Origin: Pseudomonas inefficax
Lineage (GTDB): Bacteria; Pseudomonadota; Gammaproteobacteria; Pseudomonadales; Pseudomonadaceae
Direction of reading: 5' to 3'
DNA length: 64,000 nucleotides
NCBI RefSeq assembly: GCF_900277125.1
Contig: NZ_OPYN01000172.1
Span: 1-64,000, forward strand
Shown here: one piece after another, positions 8,285 through 19,347 of the stretch
How positions within the stretch are numbered: position 1 is the stretch's first letter
Layout: the number at the start of each line of letters is the position of its first letter
Position numbers and translations under genes: made by a program
Notes under the pieces: model-generated
Databases searched by the model: none
What the model was told of the DNA's origin: nothing
Seen by the model: only the letters and a program-made list of their open reading frames with translations

Positions 8285-9244
8285 ATGGGCCTTTTGATCG
8301 ACGGCCGCTGGCATGACCAGTGGTATGAAAACGGCAAGGACGGCACGTTCAAACGCGAGAATGCCCAACGCCGCAATCAGCTGCCTGCTCCCGAAGCTGG
8401 CCGTTACCACCTGTACGTCTCGCTGGCCTGCCCATGGGCGCACCGTACCCTGATCTTCCGCGCCCTCAAGGGCCTGGAACCGTTGATCGACGTGTCGGTG
8501 GTCAGCTGGCTGATGCAAGACCATGGCTGGACTTTCGACCAACAGCAAGGCTCCAGCGGCGACCACCTCGACGCGCTGCAGTACCTGCATCAGCGCTATA
8601 CCCAGGATGACCCTCACTACACCGGTCGTGTAACCGTACCAGTGCTGTGGGACAAGAAAGAGAAACGCATCGTCAACAACGAGTCGTCGGAGATCATCCG
8701 CATCTTCAACAGTGCGTTCAACGAACTGACCGGCAACACGCTGGACCTGTACCCTGAGCCGCTGCGCCCGACCATCGAAGCGCTGAACGGGCGCATCTAT
8801 CCGGCGGTGAACAACGGCGTGTATCGCGCAGGCTTTGCCACTACGCAGGACGCCTACGAGGCTGCGTTTGACGAAGTGTTCAACGAACTGGACTACCTGG
8901 AAGACCTGCTGAGCCGCAATCGCTACCTGGCCGGGGAATACCTGACCGAGGCCGATGTGCGCCTGTTCACCACCCTGGTGCGCTTCGATGCGGTGTACCA
9001 CGGGCACTTCAAGTGCAACCTGCGCCGCCTGAGCGATTATCACAACCTGTCGAACTGGCTGCGTGAGCTGTACCAGTGGCCGGGGGTGGCGGGCACAGTG
9101 GACATGGAGCATATCCAGAAGCACTACTACATGAGCCACAAGACCATCAACCCGAACGGGATCGTGCCTAAAGGGCCTTTGCAGGACTTTGGCCTGGCAC
9201 ATGATCGGGAGCGGTTGGCGGGCAAGGGGATTTGGCAGGTTTGA
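8285..9244 (+). CDS. Glutathionyl-hydroquinone reductase (Xi-class GST, YqjG/ECM4 family)
   Basis: A 319-residue cytosolic enzyme that reductively removes glutathione from glutathionyl-hydroquinones. The catalytic motif CPW is at residues 49-51 (SLACPWAHRTLIFRALKGLE). SSEIIRIFN is the glutathione-binding motif, and the helical GST C-terminal domain contains LSRNRYLAGEYLTEADVRLFTTLVRFD. RBS GAGGAG lies 7 bases before ATG 8285. It is monocistronic, between a hairpin and a REP pair. Confidence 0.92.
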   Translation: MGLLIDGRWHDQWYENGKDGTFKRENAQRRNQLPAPEAGRYHLYVSLACPWAHRTLIFRALKGLEPLIDVSVVSWLMQDHGWTFDQQQGSSGDHLDALQYLHQRYTQDDPHYTGRVTVPVLWDKKEKRIVNNESSEIIRIFNSAFNELTGNTLDLYPEPLRPTIEALNGRIYPAVNNGVYRAGFATTQDAYEAAFDEVFNELDYLEDLLSRNRYLAGEYLTEADVRLFTTLVRFDAVYHGHFKCNLRRLSDYHNLSNWLRELYQWPGVAGTVDMEHIQKHYYMSHKTINPNGIVPKGPLQDFGLAHDRERLAGKGIWQV

Positions 9245-9250
9245 GATTGC

Positions 9251-9355
9251 AGGGCTGCTTTGCAGCCCATTCGCAGCACAAGGCTGCTCCTACAGGAGAT
9301 CGCGGTTTCCCGTAGGAGCAGCCTTGTGCTGCGAATGGGCCGCAACGCGGCCCCA
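9251..9355. repeat. REP pair (GCAGCACAAGGCTGCTCC type)
   Basis: Two inverted units built on GCAGCACAAGGCTGCTCCTACA and its complement, flanked by GGGCTGC-GCAGCCC-type arms. It lies between convergent genes (GST and cysG). Confidence 0.85.
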
Positions 9356-9361
9356 ACGATT

Positions 9362-10753
9362 TCAGCTGTTCTGCGAACCTTCGAACCACGCCAGCTTGTC
9401 ACGCAACTGCACCACTTCCCCGACAATCACCAAGGTCGGCGCGTGCACTTCATGCTGGGCCACCAGCTCCGGCAAGTCGGCCAGGGTACCGGTAAACACG
9501 CGCTGATTACGCGTCGTCCCCTGTTGCACCAACGCCGCCGGGGTACTGGCTGCGCGGCCGTGGCGAATCAGCTCGGCACAGATGGTCGGCAACCCCACCA
9601 AACCCATGTAGAACACCAAGGTCTGTGCCGGCGCCACCAGGTCATCCCAGGGCAGGTTGCTGGTACCATCCTTCAGGTGCCCGGTCACGAAGCGGACCGA
9701 CTGGGCATAGTCACGGTGCGTCAGCGGAATCCCACCATAGGCGGAACAGCCACTGGCCGCAGTAATGCCCGGCACCACCTGGAACGGGATGCCATGCTCG
9801 GCCAGCTCTTCGATCTCTTCGCCGCCCCGGCCGAAGATGAACGGGTCGCCGCCTTTCAGGCGCAACACACGCTTGCCCTGCCGAGCCAGATCGACCAGCA
9901 GGCGGTTGATCTGGTCCTGAGGCACTGCATGGTCGGCGCGACGCTTGCCCACGTAGATACGCTCGGCATCGCGACGACACATCTCGATGATCGCCGGTGC
10001 CACCAGGCGGTCGTACAGCACCACGTCGGCCTGCTGCATCAGGCGCAAGGCACGGAAGGTCAGCAAGTCCGGATCGCCCGGGCCCGCACCCACCAGGTAC
10101 ACCTCACCACCCTGCTGCACCGGTGCACCGTCGACCATAGCCTGCAACAGGCGCTCGGCCTCGGCGCCCTGCCCGGCCAGCTGGCGCTCGGCAATCGGCC
10201 CCTGGAACACGGTTTCCCAGAAGCCACGGCGCTGATTGACGTCCGGGTACAAGCCCTTGACCTTGTCGCGAAAGCGCGCTGCCAGGCCAGCCAGCTCGCC
10301 GTAGGCGGACGGGATCCAGGCCTCCAGCTTGGCGCGAATCAAGCGCGCCAGCACCGGTGCATCACCGCCACTGGACACCGCAACCACCAACGGCGAACGG
10401 TCGACGATTGCCGGGAAGATCACCGTGCACAGCGCCGGCGCATCCACCACGTTCACCGGCAGGCTAAGGGCCTGCGCATCCGCCGACACCTGGGCATTGA
10501 GCCCAGGGTCGTCAGTGGCGGCGATCACCAGACGACAACCGACCAGGTCGGCAGCCTGATAGCCGCGCACCAGCACCTCGCCGCCACCTTCCCGGGCCAG
10601 CGCGGCCAACTGGCCGTCGACATCCGGGGCCACCACGCGCAGCGCGGCGCCGGCATCGGCCAGCAGGCGCGCCTTGCGCAAGGCAATCTCACCGCCGCCA
10701 ACGACCAGCACGCGGCCGCCCTGCAGCTTGTGGAACAGCGGCAGGTAATCCAT
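9362..10753 (-). CDS. cysG: Siroheme synthase CysG
   Basis: A 463-residue trifunctional enzyme making siroheme from uroporphyrinogen III. The N-terminal precorrin-2 dehydrogenase/ferrochelatase half starts [31 protein letters not shown] (NAD-binding GGGEIA). The C-terminal SAM uroporphyrinogen III methyltransferase half carries [28 protein letters not shown] and [10 protein letters not shown]. Full family length. The start codon directly abuts the serS stop, so the two are co-transcribed. Siroheme serves sulfite and nitrite reductases. Confidence 0.96.
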   Translation of the reverse strand: MDYLPLFHKLQGGRVLVVGGGEIALRKARLLADAGAALRVVAPDVDGQLAALAREGGGEVLVRGYQAADLVGCRLVIAATDDPGLNAQVSADAQALSLPVNVVDAPALCTVIFPAIVDRSPLVVAVSSGGDAPVLARLIRAKLEAWIPSAYGELAGLAARFRDKVKGLYPDVNQRRGFWETVFQGPIAERQLAGQGAEAERLLQAMVDGAPVQQGGEVYLVGAGPGDPDLLTFRALRLMQQADVVLYDRLVAPAIIEMCRRDAERIYVGKRRADHAVPQDQINRLLVDLARQGKRVLRLKGGDPFIFGRGGEEIEELAEHGIPFQVVPGITAASGCSAYGGIPLTHRDYAQSVRFVTGHLKDGTSNLPWDDLVAPAQTLVFYMGLVGLPTICAELIRHGRAASTPAALVQQGTTRNQRVFTGTLADLPELVAQHEVHAPTLVIVGEVVQLRDKLAWFEGSQNS

Positions 10754-12046
<1,293 letters not shown>

Positions 12047-12064
12047 TTATGTGTAGGTGTTGGT

Positions 12065-12439
12065 TCAGAATCGGGTCAGGCACAGGCCGGCCCAGGTCGC
12101 GAGCAGCCCGCCCACCACGCTGATACCGGTGTAGCCCAAAGCCAGAGGCACTTGCCCGCTTTCCAGCAGGCGTACGGTATCCAGCGAAAAGGAGGAAAAG
12201 GTCGTCAGGCCACCGAGGAAGCCGACGATCAGCCCGGCGCGCAGTTCGACCGGCACGACCGGCTTGTGCAGGAACAGGCCATAGAGCAGGCCGATCAGCA
12301 GGCAGCCAACCAGGTTGACCGCCAGCGTACCGAGATAGAAGTGCCGTGGCCAGTGGGCAGCCACCCAATTGGTGGTAGCGAAGCGCAACAAGGTACCGGC
12401 AATACCACCCGCGCTGACGGCGGCAATCAGTGCAATCAC
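12065..12439 (-). CDS. crcB: Fluoride channel CrcB (Fluc)
   Basis: A 124-residue, four-helix inner-membrane fluoride exporter that works as an antiparallel dimer. Signature pieces are [33 protein letters not shown] and [17 protein letters not shown] (the Phe-box and the TTFS polar track). It overlaps the end of rarA by 4 bases. No fluoride riboswitch is visible, which fits its position inside an operon. Confidence 0.95.
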   Translation of the reverse strand: MIALIAAVSAGGIAGTLLRFATTNWVAAHWPRHFYLGTLAVNLVGCLLIGLLYGLFLHKPVVPVELRAGLIVGFLGGLTTFSSFSLDTVRLLESGQVPLALGYTGISVVGGLLATWAGLCLTRF

Positions 12440-13761
12440 GGTTTTCTCCGCTGGCGGGGGCTGTTGCGGTCAAGGTCGGCCAGGTGGCGCAGCTTCTCGC
12501 CAATCTTCAGTTCCAGGCCACGGGGCACCGGCTGGTAGTACTGGCGCGGCTCGAGCTCGTCGGGGAAGTAGTCTTCGCCGGCGGCATAGGCGTCGGGCTC
12601 GTCATGGGCATAGCGGTACTCGTCGCCATAGCCCAGCTGCTTCATCAGCTTGGTCGGCGCGTTACGCAAGTGCAGTGGCACTTCCAGCGAGCCGTGCTCG
12701 GCAGCCTCGCGCAGGGCGGTCTTGAAGCCCATGTACACCGCATTGCTCTTCGGCGCACAGGCGAGGTAGGTGATGGCCTGGGCAACCGCCAGCTCGCCCT
12801 CGGGGCTGCCCAGGCGCTCTTGCACATCCCAGGCCGCCAGGCACAGGCTGAGCGCGCGCGGGTCGGCGTTGCCGATGTCTTCGCTGGCCATGCGCACCAC
12901 GCGGCGGGCGATGTACAGCGGGTCGCAGCCGCCGTCGAGCATGCGCGCGAACCAGTACAGGGCGCCATCGGGGTTGGAGCCGCGTACCGACTTGTGCAGC
13001 GCGGAAATCTGGTCGTAGAACGCCTCGCCCCCCTTGTCGAAGCGGCGGCGGCTGTCACCGAGCAGGCTCTGCAACATCTCGACGTCGATCTCGCTGCCGT
13101 CTTCAGCCAGGTCCGAGGCGTTTTCCAGGAAGTTGAGCATGCGCCGGCCATCGCCGTCGGCGGCGGCCATCAACATCTTGAAGGCGTCATCGCCAACCCG
13201 CAGGTTGCGCTTGCCCAGGCCGCGCTCTTCAGTCAGCGCGCGGTTTACCAGTTTGCGCAGCGCCGCCTCGTCCAGGCTCTTGAGCACATACACCCGTGCC
13301 CGCGACAGCAGCGCATTGTTCAGCTCGAACGACGGGTTTTCGGTGGTGGCGCCAATGAACAGCAAGGTGCCGTCTTCGACATAGGGCAGGAAGGCATCCT
13401 GCTGCGACTTGTTGAAGCGATGCACTTCGTCGACGAACAGGATGGTACGGCGGCCATACTGGCCAGCCTGCTGCTTGGCCACCTCGACCGCCTGGCGAAT
13501 CTCCTTCACACCAGCCAGCACCGCCGACACCGTTTCGAAGTGCGCATCGCAGAACTGCGCCAGCAGCCGCGCGAGGGTGGTCTTGCCCACCCCCGGCGGC
13601 CCCCAGAAGATCATCGAGTGCAGCGCACCCTGCTCCAGCGCCTCGCGCAGCGGCTTGCCGCGCGCCAGCAGGTGCTCCTGGCCGACGTACTCGTCCAGGT
13701 TGGACGGGCGCAGGCGGGCGGCCAGGGGCTGGGCGACGGGTTCGCTTCGAAACAGGTCCAT
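12436..13761 (-). CDS. rarA: Replication-associated recombination protein RarA (MgsA)
   Basis: A 441-residue AAA+ ATPase acting at stalled replication forks. Walker A is [14 protein letters not shown] (~residue 54), Walker B is [15 protein letters not shown], sensor 1 is [23 protein letters not shown], and the C-terminal tetramerisation domain ends [23 protein letters not shown]. Normal length. It sits between lolA and crcB with short gaps, in an lolA-rarA-crcB-serS-cysG run. Confidence 0.95.
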   Translation of the reverse strand: MDLFRSEPVAQPLAARLRPSNLDEYVGQEHLLARGKPLREALEQGALHSMIFWGPPGVGKTTLARLLAQFCDAHFETVSAVLAGVKEIRQAVEVAKQQAGQYGRRTILFVDEVHRFNKSQQDAFLPYVEDGTLLFIGATTENPSFELNNALLSRARVYVLKSLDEAALRKLVNRALTEERGLGKRNLRVGDDAFKMLMAAADGDGRRMLNFLENASDLAEDGSEIDVEMLQSLLGDSRRRFDKGGEAFYDQISALHKSVRGSNPDGALYWFARMLDGGCDPLYIARRVVRMASEDIGNADPRALSLCLAAWDVQERLGSPEGELAVAQAITYLACAPKSNAVYMGFKTALREAAEHGSLEVPLHLRNAPTKLMKQLGYGDEYRYAHDEPDAYAAGEDYFPDELEPRQYYQPVPRGLELKIGEKLRHLADLDRNSPRQRRKP

Positions 13762-13773
13762 GGCGAGCTCTGG

Positions 13774-14409
13774 TTACTCCTTGATGACGTCCGCGCCTTT
13801 GGGGATGTCGAACTTGAACTTGCTGTCCGGCACCGCCTGGTTGGCTTTCACGCCATTGAACAGGATGTTGGTGCGCTGGCCGACGCTGTCGATCAGCTGC
13901 ATGTCGTTGATCAGGCCCTTGCGGAACGACACGCGCAGCGAGTCGAACAAGGTGTCCTTGGTCTTCGGCTTGAGGGTGAAGTCCATCACTTCGCCCTGCT
14001 CCTTCGAGCTGATGTCGAAGCTCTGGCTGATCTTCGACACGTCACCGGACAGCAGCAGCGCCGGGGTCTGGTTCAGGCGCTGGTCGAGCTTCTTGATGGT
14101 GGCCTGCTCCAAGTCCGGGTCCCACAGGGTGACGTTCTTGCCGTCGGATACCACTACCTGCTCCTGCGGCGCATCGGTGTGCCAATAGAACAGGCCCGGG
14201 CGCTTGACGGTCATCTTGCCGGATGTTTCCTGCAGGCTGGTGCCGCCGGCGTCCAGGGTCAGCTGGGAAAAGTTGGCCTCGATGGTCTGCGACTTTTCCA
14301 GCAATTGGGTCAGGCGTTGTACGTCTTGCTCACCGGCATGAGCCGATAGGGTGGCCGACACAGAAGCCGCGGCCAGGGCAGAAACCAACAGCATGCGAAT
14401 CGCGCGCAT
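13774..14409 (-). CDS. lolA: Outer-membrane lipoprotein carrier protein LolA
   Basis: Periplasmic chaperone that carries lipoproteins from LolCDE to LolB. ATG 14409 is preferred over ATG 14421 because GAGGA lies about 8 bases upstream of it. It gives a clean signal peptide, [25 protein letters not shown], with cleavage before GEQDV. The mature protein shows the Trp/Phe-rich LolA beta-barrel pattern ([33 protein letters not shown]). About 211 residues in total. Confidence 0.93.
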   Translation of the reverse strand: MRAIRMLLVSALAAASVSATLSAHAGEQDVQRLTQLLEKSQTIEANFSQLTLDAGGTSLQETSGKMTVKRPGLFYWHTDAPQEQVVVSDGKNVTLWDPDLEQATIKKLDQRLNQTPALLLSGDVSKISQSFDISSKEQGEVMDFTLKPKTKDTLFDSLRVSFRKGLINDMQLIDSVGQRTNILFNGVKANQAVPDSKFKFDIPKGADVIKE

Positions 14410-14471
14410 GGGAGTCCTCATCGAGCATTGAAAAGGCCGGGCGCCACCGTTGGCGCCCGGCAGGGTGTTCG

Positions 14472-16964
14472 TCAGTCGCGCGGGCCGCCCGGGGCAATCA
14501 CTTCCCGCGAGCCGTTGCTGTTCATGGGGGTGACCACGCCGGCCATTTCCATGGCTTCGATCATGCGGGCGGCGCGGTTGTAGCCGATCTTCAGTTTGCG
14601 CTGCACGGCCGAGATGGACGCACGGCGGCTTTCCAGCACGAACTGCACGGCCTCGTCATACAGGGCGTCGCTTTCCGAATCTTCGCCATCGCCACCACCG
14701 CCGCCGCCTTCGAAGCCGCTGCCGGCCTCCTCGACGCCGTTGAGGATGTCGTCGTTGTAGTCCGGGGCGCCGCGCAGCTTCCACGCTTCCACCACGCGGT
14801 GCACCTCGTCGTCGGAGACGAACGCGCCGTGCACACGAATCGGCAGGCTGGTGCCCGGCGGCATGTACAGCATGTCACCGTGGCCCAGCAACTGCTCGGC
14901 ACCACCCTGGTCGATGATGGTCCGCGAGTCGATCTTGCTCGAGACCTGGAACGCCATGCGGGTCGGGATGTTGGCCTTGATCAGGCCGGTAATCACGTCC
15001 ACCGACGGGCGCTGGGTAGCGAGGATCAGATGGATACCGGCCGCACGTGCCTTCTGGGCGATACGGGCGATCAGCTCTTCGACCTTCTTGCCGACGATCA
15101 TCATCATGTCGGCAAATTCGTCGACCACCACCACGATGGTAGGCAGGGTTTTCAGTGCAGGCGGCTCGTCATCCATGCTCTCGCGGCGATACAGCGGGTC
15201 ATGGATGATTTCGCCGGCTTCCTGGGCGTCCTTGACCTTGCGGTTGAAGCCGGCCAGGTTACGCACGCCCATGGCCGCCATCAGCTTGTAGCGCCGCTCC
15301 ATCTCGGCCACGCTCCAGCGCAGGGCGTTGGCCGCGTCCTTCATGTCGGTAACCACCGGGCACAGCAGGTGCGGGATGCCTTCGTAGATTGACAGTTCGA
15401 GCATTTTCGGGTCGATCATGATCAACCGCGCGTCTTCCGGGCTGGACTTGAACAGGATCGACAGGATCATCGCGTTCACGCCCACCGACTTACCGGAACC
15501 GGTGGTACCGGCCACCAGCAGGTGCGGCATCTTGGCCAGATCGGTGATCACCGGCTTGCCGCCGATGTCGTGGCCCAGGGCCAGGGTGACCGGCGATTTC
15601 TGCTCGTCATACTGCGGTGTGGCCAGCACTTCGGAGAACCGCACCATCTGCCGGTTTTCGTTGGGGATCTCGATACCCACGGTGGTCTTGCCGGGGATGA
15701 CTTCGACCACACGTACACTGGTCACTGCCAGCGAACGCGCCAGGTCCTTGGCCAGGTTGGCGATGCGGCTGACCTTCACGCCGGCGGCCGGCTGGATTTC
15801 GTAACGGGTAATCACCGGGCCTGGGTGGATCGAATCCACCGTCACTTCCACGCCGAATTCCTTGAGTTTGATTTCCAGCAGCTGGCCAACACCGGCCAGG
15901 GATTCGGGCGAGTACTCGATCTTCTTCTGTTCGGCCGGGTCGAGGATGGAGATCGATGGCAAGGTGCCTTCCACCGCGCTGTCGACGAACAGCGGCGCCT
16001 GCTTCTCCTTCATCACCCGCTTGCTCGGCTCCGGCGCCCTGGCGGGTGTCGGCGGCACGATCATCGGGGCCGCGGCAGGTTGCTCGCGGGAGATTATCGG
16101 CTCACGTGCTGCCAGCGACTCGCGCGGCACCACAGGCTCGCGTGACAGGGTCGGCTCACGCGGCTCGACTGGCTGGGCAGGTGCCTCTTCACGTTTGAAG
16201 ATGCGCTCGCGCAGCGCCGGTTTGGCCGGCTCGCGCTTGTCGGCTGCCATCGGTGCGGCCTTGACCACCACCGGCTCGTCCTCGCGCAGTTGCGCCTCCA
16301 GGCGCTTGCGCTCGTTGCGTGCTTCCCACCAGCGGTTGGCAGCGCCCTGCACCAGTTCGAACAGGTCGAGGGTGATCTTGCCGGTCAGGTCCATCACCTT
16401 GAACCACGACAGGTCGGTGAACACGGTCAGGCCGAACAGGAACAGGGCAATGAACATCAGCGTGCTGCCCTGCACGTTCAGCAGGTTGCGCGCCAGGTCG
16501 CCGAGGCTCTCGCCCAGTGCACCACCGGCGGAGAACGGCATGCTCGCAGCCGGGTGGAAATGGATATGCGCCAGCGCCGCACCCGACAGCACCAGGAACA
16601 CCAGGCCGATCAGCCGCCAGGAGAACAGCCAGCCGCTCCAGTCCCAGGGCTGGTGCCGTTCGCGGAAGATCTGCCAGGTCTTTATCGCCAGCAGCAGCGG
16701 GAAGATGTAGGCGAAGTACCCCAGCACCATGAACAGGATGTCGGCGAAGTAGGCGCCGGCACGCCCGGCGGCGTTCTGCACCTGGTCGACGTTGCTGGTG
16801 TGGCTGAAGCCCGGGTCCGACGTATCGTAGGTCAGCAGCGCCATCCACAGGTACAGGCACAGAGCGCCGACAGCGATCAACGCACCTTCCTTGAGGCGAT
16901 AATGCAGCTGCTGCCGCCACAGGGGGACAGGCAAGGGAGCTGGAGTTGCGGTGGATTTCTTCAA
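14472..16964 (-). CDS. ftsK: DNA translocase FtsK
   Basis: Septal DNA pump that segregates chromosome ends and activates XerCD at dif. The N-terminal 4TM domain lies in residues ~20-190. A linker of repeated (S/A)REP motifs (REPTLSREP...[11 protein letters not shown]) follows, then the alpha/beta motor with Walker [13 protein letters not shown] and Walker [14 protein letters not shown]. The C-terminal gamma winged helix ([24 protein letters not shown]) reads KOPS. I place the start at TTG 16964 (reading [18 protein letters not shown]), which matches the Pseudomonas family N-terminus. An in-frame GTG at 17072 would add 36 unlikely residues. About 830 residues. Confidence 0.94.
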   Translation of the reverse strand: MKKSTATPAPLPVPLWRQQLHYRLKEGALIAVGALCLYLWMALLTYDTSDPGFSHTSNVDQVQNAAGRAGAYFADILFMVLGYFAYIFPLLLAIKTWQIFRERHQPWDWSGWLFSWRLIGLVFLVLSGAALAHIHFHPAASMPFSAGGALGESLGDLARNLLNVQGSTLMFIALFLFGLTVFTDLSWFKVMDLTGKITLDLFELVQGAANRWWEARNERKRLEAQLREDEPVVVKAAPMAADKREPAKPALRERIFKREEAPAQPVEPREPTLSREPVVPRESLAAREPIISREQPAAAPMIVPPTPARAPEPSKRVMKEKQAPLFVDSAVEGTLPSISILDPAEQKKIEYSPESLAGVGQLLEIKLKEFGVEVTVDSIHPGPVITRYEIQPAAGVKVSRIANLAKDLARSLAVTSVRVVEVIPGKTTVGIEIPNENRQMVRFSEVLATPQYDEQKSPVTLALGHDIGGKPVITDLAKMPHLLVAGTTGSGKSVGVNAMILSILFKSSPEDARLIMIDPKMLELSIYEGIPHLLCPVVTDMKDAANALRWSVAEMERRYKLMAAMGVRNLAGFNRKVKDAQEAGEIIHDPLYRRESMDDEPPALKTLPTIVVVVDEFADMMMIVGKKVEELIARIAQKARAAGIHLILATQRPSVDVITGLIKANIPTRMAFQVSSKIDSRTIIDQGGAEQLLGHGDMLYMPPGTSLPIRVHGAFVSDDEVHRVVEAWKLRGAPDYNDDILNGVEEAGSGFEGGGGGGDGEDSESDALYDEAVQFVLESRRASISAVQRKLKIGYNRAARMIEAMEMAGVVTPMNSNGSREVIAPGGPRD

Positions 16965-17152
16965 AACGCGTCTATTCCTGCGCGTGCTGCGCGTCCAATA
17001 GTGATCGGCCGACGGTGCGGCCAATGAACCACTACTTTTAACATTACTGCCCGCCCACTGCCATGACGGCACGCCGTAAGGAGCTTGAGTGGGGGCGACT
17101 TTCGTATACCTGCAATTTGAGCACGCATTGTCTTCTGTGACAAAGGCTTATG

Positions 17153-17168
17153 CTGTGTTTTTGCACAG
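17153..17168. promoter_or_regulatory. Candidate LexA (SOS) box upstream of ftsK
   Basis: CTGT-N8-ACAG with the exact core spacing of a LexA box lies about 190 bases upstream of the ftsK start. The middle eight bases (GTTTTTGC) are not the ideal alternating A/T, so affinity may be modest. E. coli ftsK has a LexA-controlled promoter; the same control here is inference. Confidence 0.4.
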
Positions 17169-17244
17169 GTGTGACAGCAAATGTAGCGGATGGTGCCTGC
17201 TGTTTCATGAATGTGTAGGAAATTGCCTATTTTGATCGCCTGTG

Positions 17245-17341
17245 CTGGCCTCTTCGCGGGTGAACCCGCTCCCACAAGTGGCCACACAGCCTTCAGCACC
17301 TGTGCAATACCTGTGGGAGCGGGTTCACCCGCGAAGAAGCC
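17245..17341. repeat. REP pair between ftsK and aat
   Basis: Two inverted units of GCGGGTGAACCCGCTCCCACA type. They lie in the 445-base divergent region that must also hold the ftsK and aat promoters. Confidence 0.85.
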
Positions 17342-17409
17342 AAAGAGATTGACCCTGCTTTTCACCCGCGCCATGCTGCCCTCTCCCCTCCCCCACCGCA
17401 CACTAGACC

Positions 17410-18090
17410 ATGCTCACCTGGCTGACCCGCGACTCGCTCACCTTCCCACCCCTGGAAAAGGCCCTGCACGAACCCAACGGCCTGCTCGCCGCCGGCGGCG
17501 ACCTGAGCCCCGAGCGCCTGGTGCAGGCCTATCGCCACGGCTGCTTCCCGTGGTACCAGGATGGCCAGCCGATCCTGTGGTGGTCACCCGACCCGCGCAC
17601 GGTGCTGCTCCCGGACCAGCTGCACGTGTCGCGCTCGCTGGCCAAGCTGATGCGCCAGGGCCGCTACCAGGTCAGCTTCGACACCGACTTCCCGGCGGTA
17701 ATCGCCGCCTGCGCCGCGCCACGCGACTACGCCGACGGTACCTGGATCACCGACACCATGCGTGCCGCCTACTGCGAGCTGCACCGACGCGGCATCGCCC
17801 ATTCAGTGGAAGTGCGCCAGGACGGCGAACTGGTTGGTGGTCTTTATGGCCTGGCCATGGGCCAGCTGTTCTTCGGCGAATCGATGTTCAGCCGCGCCGA
17901 CAACGCCTCCAAGGTCGGCTTCGTGACCTTGGTCAACCACCTGCGCGAGGCCGGCTTCGTCCTCATCGACTGCCAGATGCCGACCAACCACCTGCACAGC
18001 CTGGGCGCCCACGCCATCAGCCGCGCCGAGTTCGCCGGCTACCTGGCACGCTACCTCGACCAGCCTAACAGCGCCACATGGCTTCCCTAG
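17410..18090 (+). CDS. aat: Leucyl/phenylalanyl-tRNA-protein transferase
   Basis: A 226-residue enzyme that adds Leu or Phe to N-terminal Lys/Arg, creating N-degrons for ClpS-ClpA. Seen: the N-terminal [48 protein letters not shown], and the GNAT-like core [28 protein letters not shown] with [14 protein letters not shown]. The adaptor clpS and unfoldase clpA are encoded 1.3-4 kb away. Start ATG 17410 gives the usual family N-terminus. Confidence 0.96.
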   Translation: MLTWLTRDSLTFPPLEKALHEPNGLLAAGGDLSPERLVQAYRHGCFPWYQDGQPILWWSPDPRTVLLPDQLHVSRSLAKLMRQGRYQVSFDTDFPAVIAACAAPRDYADGTWITDTMRAAYCELHRRGIAHSVEVRQDGELVGGLYGLAMGQLFFGESMFSRADNASKVGFVTLVNHLREAGFVLIDCQMPTNHLHSLGAHAISRAEFAGYLARYLDQPNSATWLP

Positions 18091-18146
18091 GCGAGTTCCC
18101 ATAGCTGGCTTACACTTAAAGCAAAGTCTCACCGAGGGGGTTGATC

Positions 18147-18854
18147 ATGACAGAGTTGGCGCGGTTGAAGTTCTATGCCACTCAGCCCCACTCCTGCAGC
18201 TACCTGCCCGACGAACAGGCCACCACGCTGTTCCTCGACCCCAGCCAGCCGATGGACGTGCACGTGTACGCCGATTTGTCGGAAATGGGCTTCCGCCGCA
18301 GTGGCGACCACCTGTACCGCCCGCATTGCCAGAACTGCAATGCCTGCGTGCCGGCACGCATCCCGGCAGCGCGCTTCATACCCAACCGCCAGCAACGGCG
18401 CATCCTCAAGCGCAACGCCGACCTGACCGTGACCGCGGCACGCCCGGCATTCAAGGAAGAGTACTTCGAGCTGTACCGGCGCTATATCGAAACGCGCCAC
18501 GCCGACGGTGACATGTACCCGCCCAGCCGCGACCAGTTTTCCACCTTTCTGGTACGCGACCTGCCGTTCTGCTGGTTCTACGAGTTCCGCCTGGAAGGCC
18601 GCCTGATGGCGGTAGCGGTGTGCGACCTGCTGCCCAACGGCCTGTCGGCCGTGTACACCTTCTACGAGCCGGACGAAGAACGCCGCAGCCTGGGCCGCTT
18701 CGCCATCCTCTGGCAGATCACCGAAGCCCTGCGCCAGGACCTGGAGGCGGTTTACCTGGGTTACTGGATCAAGAACTGCAAGAAAATGAACTACAAGACG
18801 CAGTACCGGCCTATCGAACTGTTGATAAATCAGCGCTGGGTCACCCTCAACTGA
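18147..18854 (+). CDS. bpt: Aspartate/glutamate leucyltransferase (Bpt/Ate)
   Basis: A 235-residue arginyltransferase-type enzyme that transfers Leu to N-terminal Asp/Glu, the second bacterial N-end-rule transferase. Seen: the N-terminal [20 protein letters not shown] with the conserved Cys, the [17 protein letters not shown] cysteine cluster, [20 protein letters not shown] and [25 protein letters not shown] 18147 is preferred to TTG 18141 because GAGGGGG is well spaced from it. It follows aat by 56 bases and is probably co-transcribed. Confidence 0.95.
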   Translation: MTELARLKFYATQPHSCSYLPDEQATTLFLDPSQPMDVHVYADLSEMGFRRSGDHLYRPHCQNCNACVPARIPAARFIPNRQQRRILKRNADLTVTAARPAFKEEYFELYRRYIETRHADGDMYPPSRDQFSTFLVRDLPFCWFYEFRLEGRLMAVAVCDLLPNGLSAVYTFYEPDEERRSLGRFAILWQITEALRQDLEAVYLGYWIKNCKKMNYKTQYRPIELLINQRWVTLN

Positions 18855-18865
18855 AAGGCATTGGC

Positions 18866-18890
18866 TTGACACACAGTTTTCGGGCATAAT
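18866..18890 (+). promoter_or_regulatory. Possible infA promoter
   Basis: TTGACA at 18866 and CATAAT at 18885 lie upstream of infA, but the 13-base spacing is short. TTGGCT at 18861 would give 18 bases to the same -10. One of these pairs probably drives infA separately from bpt. Confidence 0.3.
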
Positions 18891-18956
18891 CCACGCCACT
18901 TTTTTGCCCGGTGCGGTTATGCGTCGGGCCAACACTGGATCCGAGGGCTCTACTGC

Positions 18957-19175
18957 ATGTCGAAAGAAGACAGCTTCGAAATGGAAGGTACTGTCGTCGA
19001 CACCCTGCCCAACACCATGTTCCGCGTGGAGTTGGAAAACGGGCACGTCGTAACCGCGCACATCTCCGGAAAGATGCGCAAGAACTACATCCGTATTCTC
19101 ACTGGCGACAAGGTCCGCGTCGAGCTGACGCCATACGACCTGAGCAAGGGCCGCATCACCTACCGTGCGCGCTAA
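18957..19175 (+). CDS. infA: Translation initiation factor IF-1
   Basis: A 72-residue OB-fold protein ([42 protein letters not shown]...) that binds the 30S A site. Complete and typical. Its placement between the N-end-rule transferases and clpA is the standard gammaproteobacterial arrangement. Confidence 0.98.
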
Positions 19176-19187
19176 GCTCAAGCCATG

Positions 19188-19217
19188 AAAAAGCCCGGCC
19201 ATGTGCCGGGCTTTTTT
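19188..19217 (+). terminator. Terminator after infA
   Basis: AAAAAGCCCGGC-CATGT-GCCGGGCTTTTTT is a perfect stem with T-run. Confidence 0.92.
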
Positions 19218-19234
19218 GTGCCTGTCCGATTGTA

Positions 19235-19341
19235 GGGGGCTGCTTTGCAGCCCATTCGCAGCACAAGGCTGCTCCTACAAGGGCAGCACGCATTCCCTGT
19301 AGGAGCAGCCTTGTGCTGCGAATGGGCCGCAAAGCGGCCCC
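19235..19341. repeat. REP pair (GCAGCACAAGGCTGCTCC type)
   Basis: Two inverted units between infA and clpA (convergent ends), nearly the same as the element at 9251. Confidence 0.85.
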
Positions 19342-19347
19342 AGCGGT

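Noticed and set aside
12430-14349. 639-codon plus-strand open frame opposite rarA and lolA
   Set aside because: RarA Walker motifs and the LolA signal peptide on the other strand are unambiguous.
16965-17072. 36-codon N-terminal extension of FtsK from GTG 17072
   Set aside because: The extension ([13 protein letters not shown]...) is not family-like, and the TTG at 16964 begins the recognised FtsK N-terminus.
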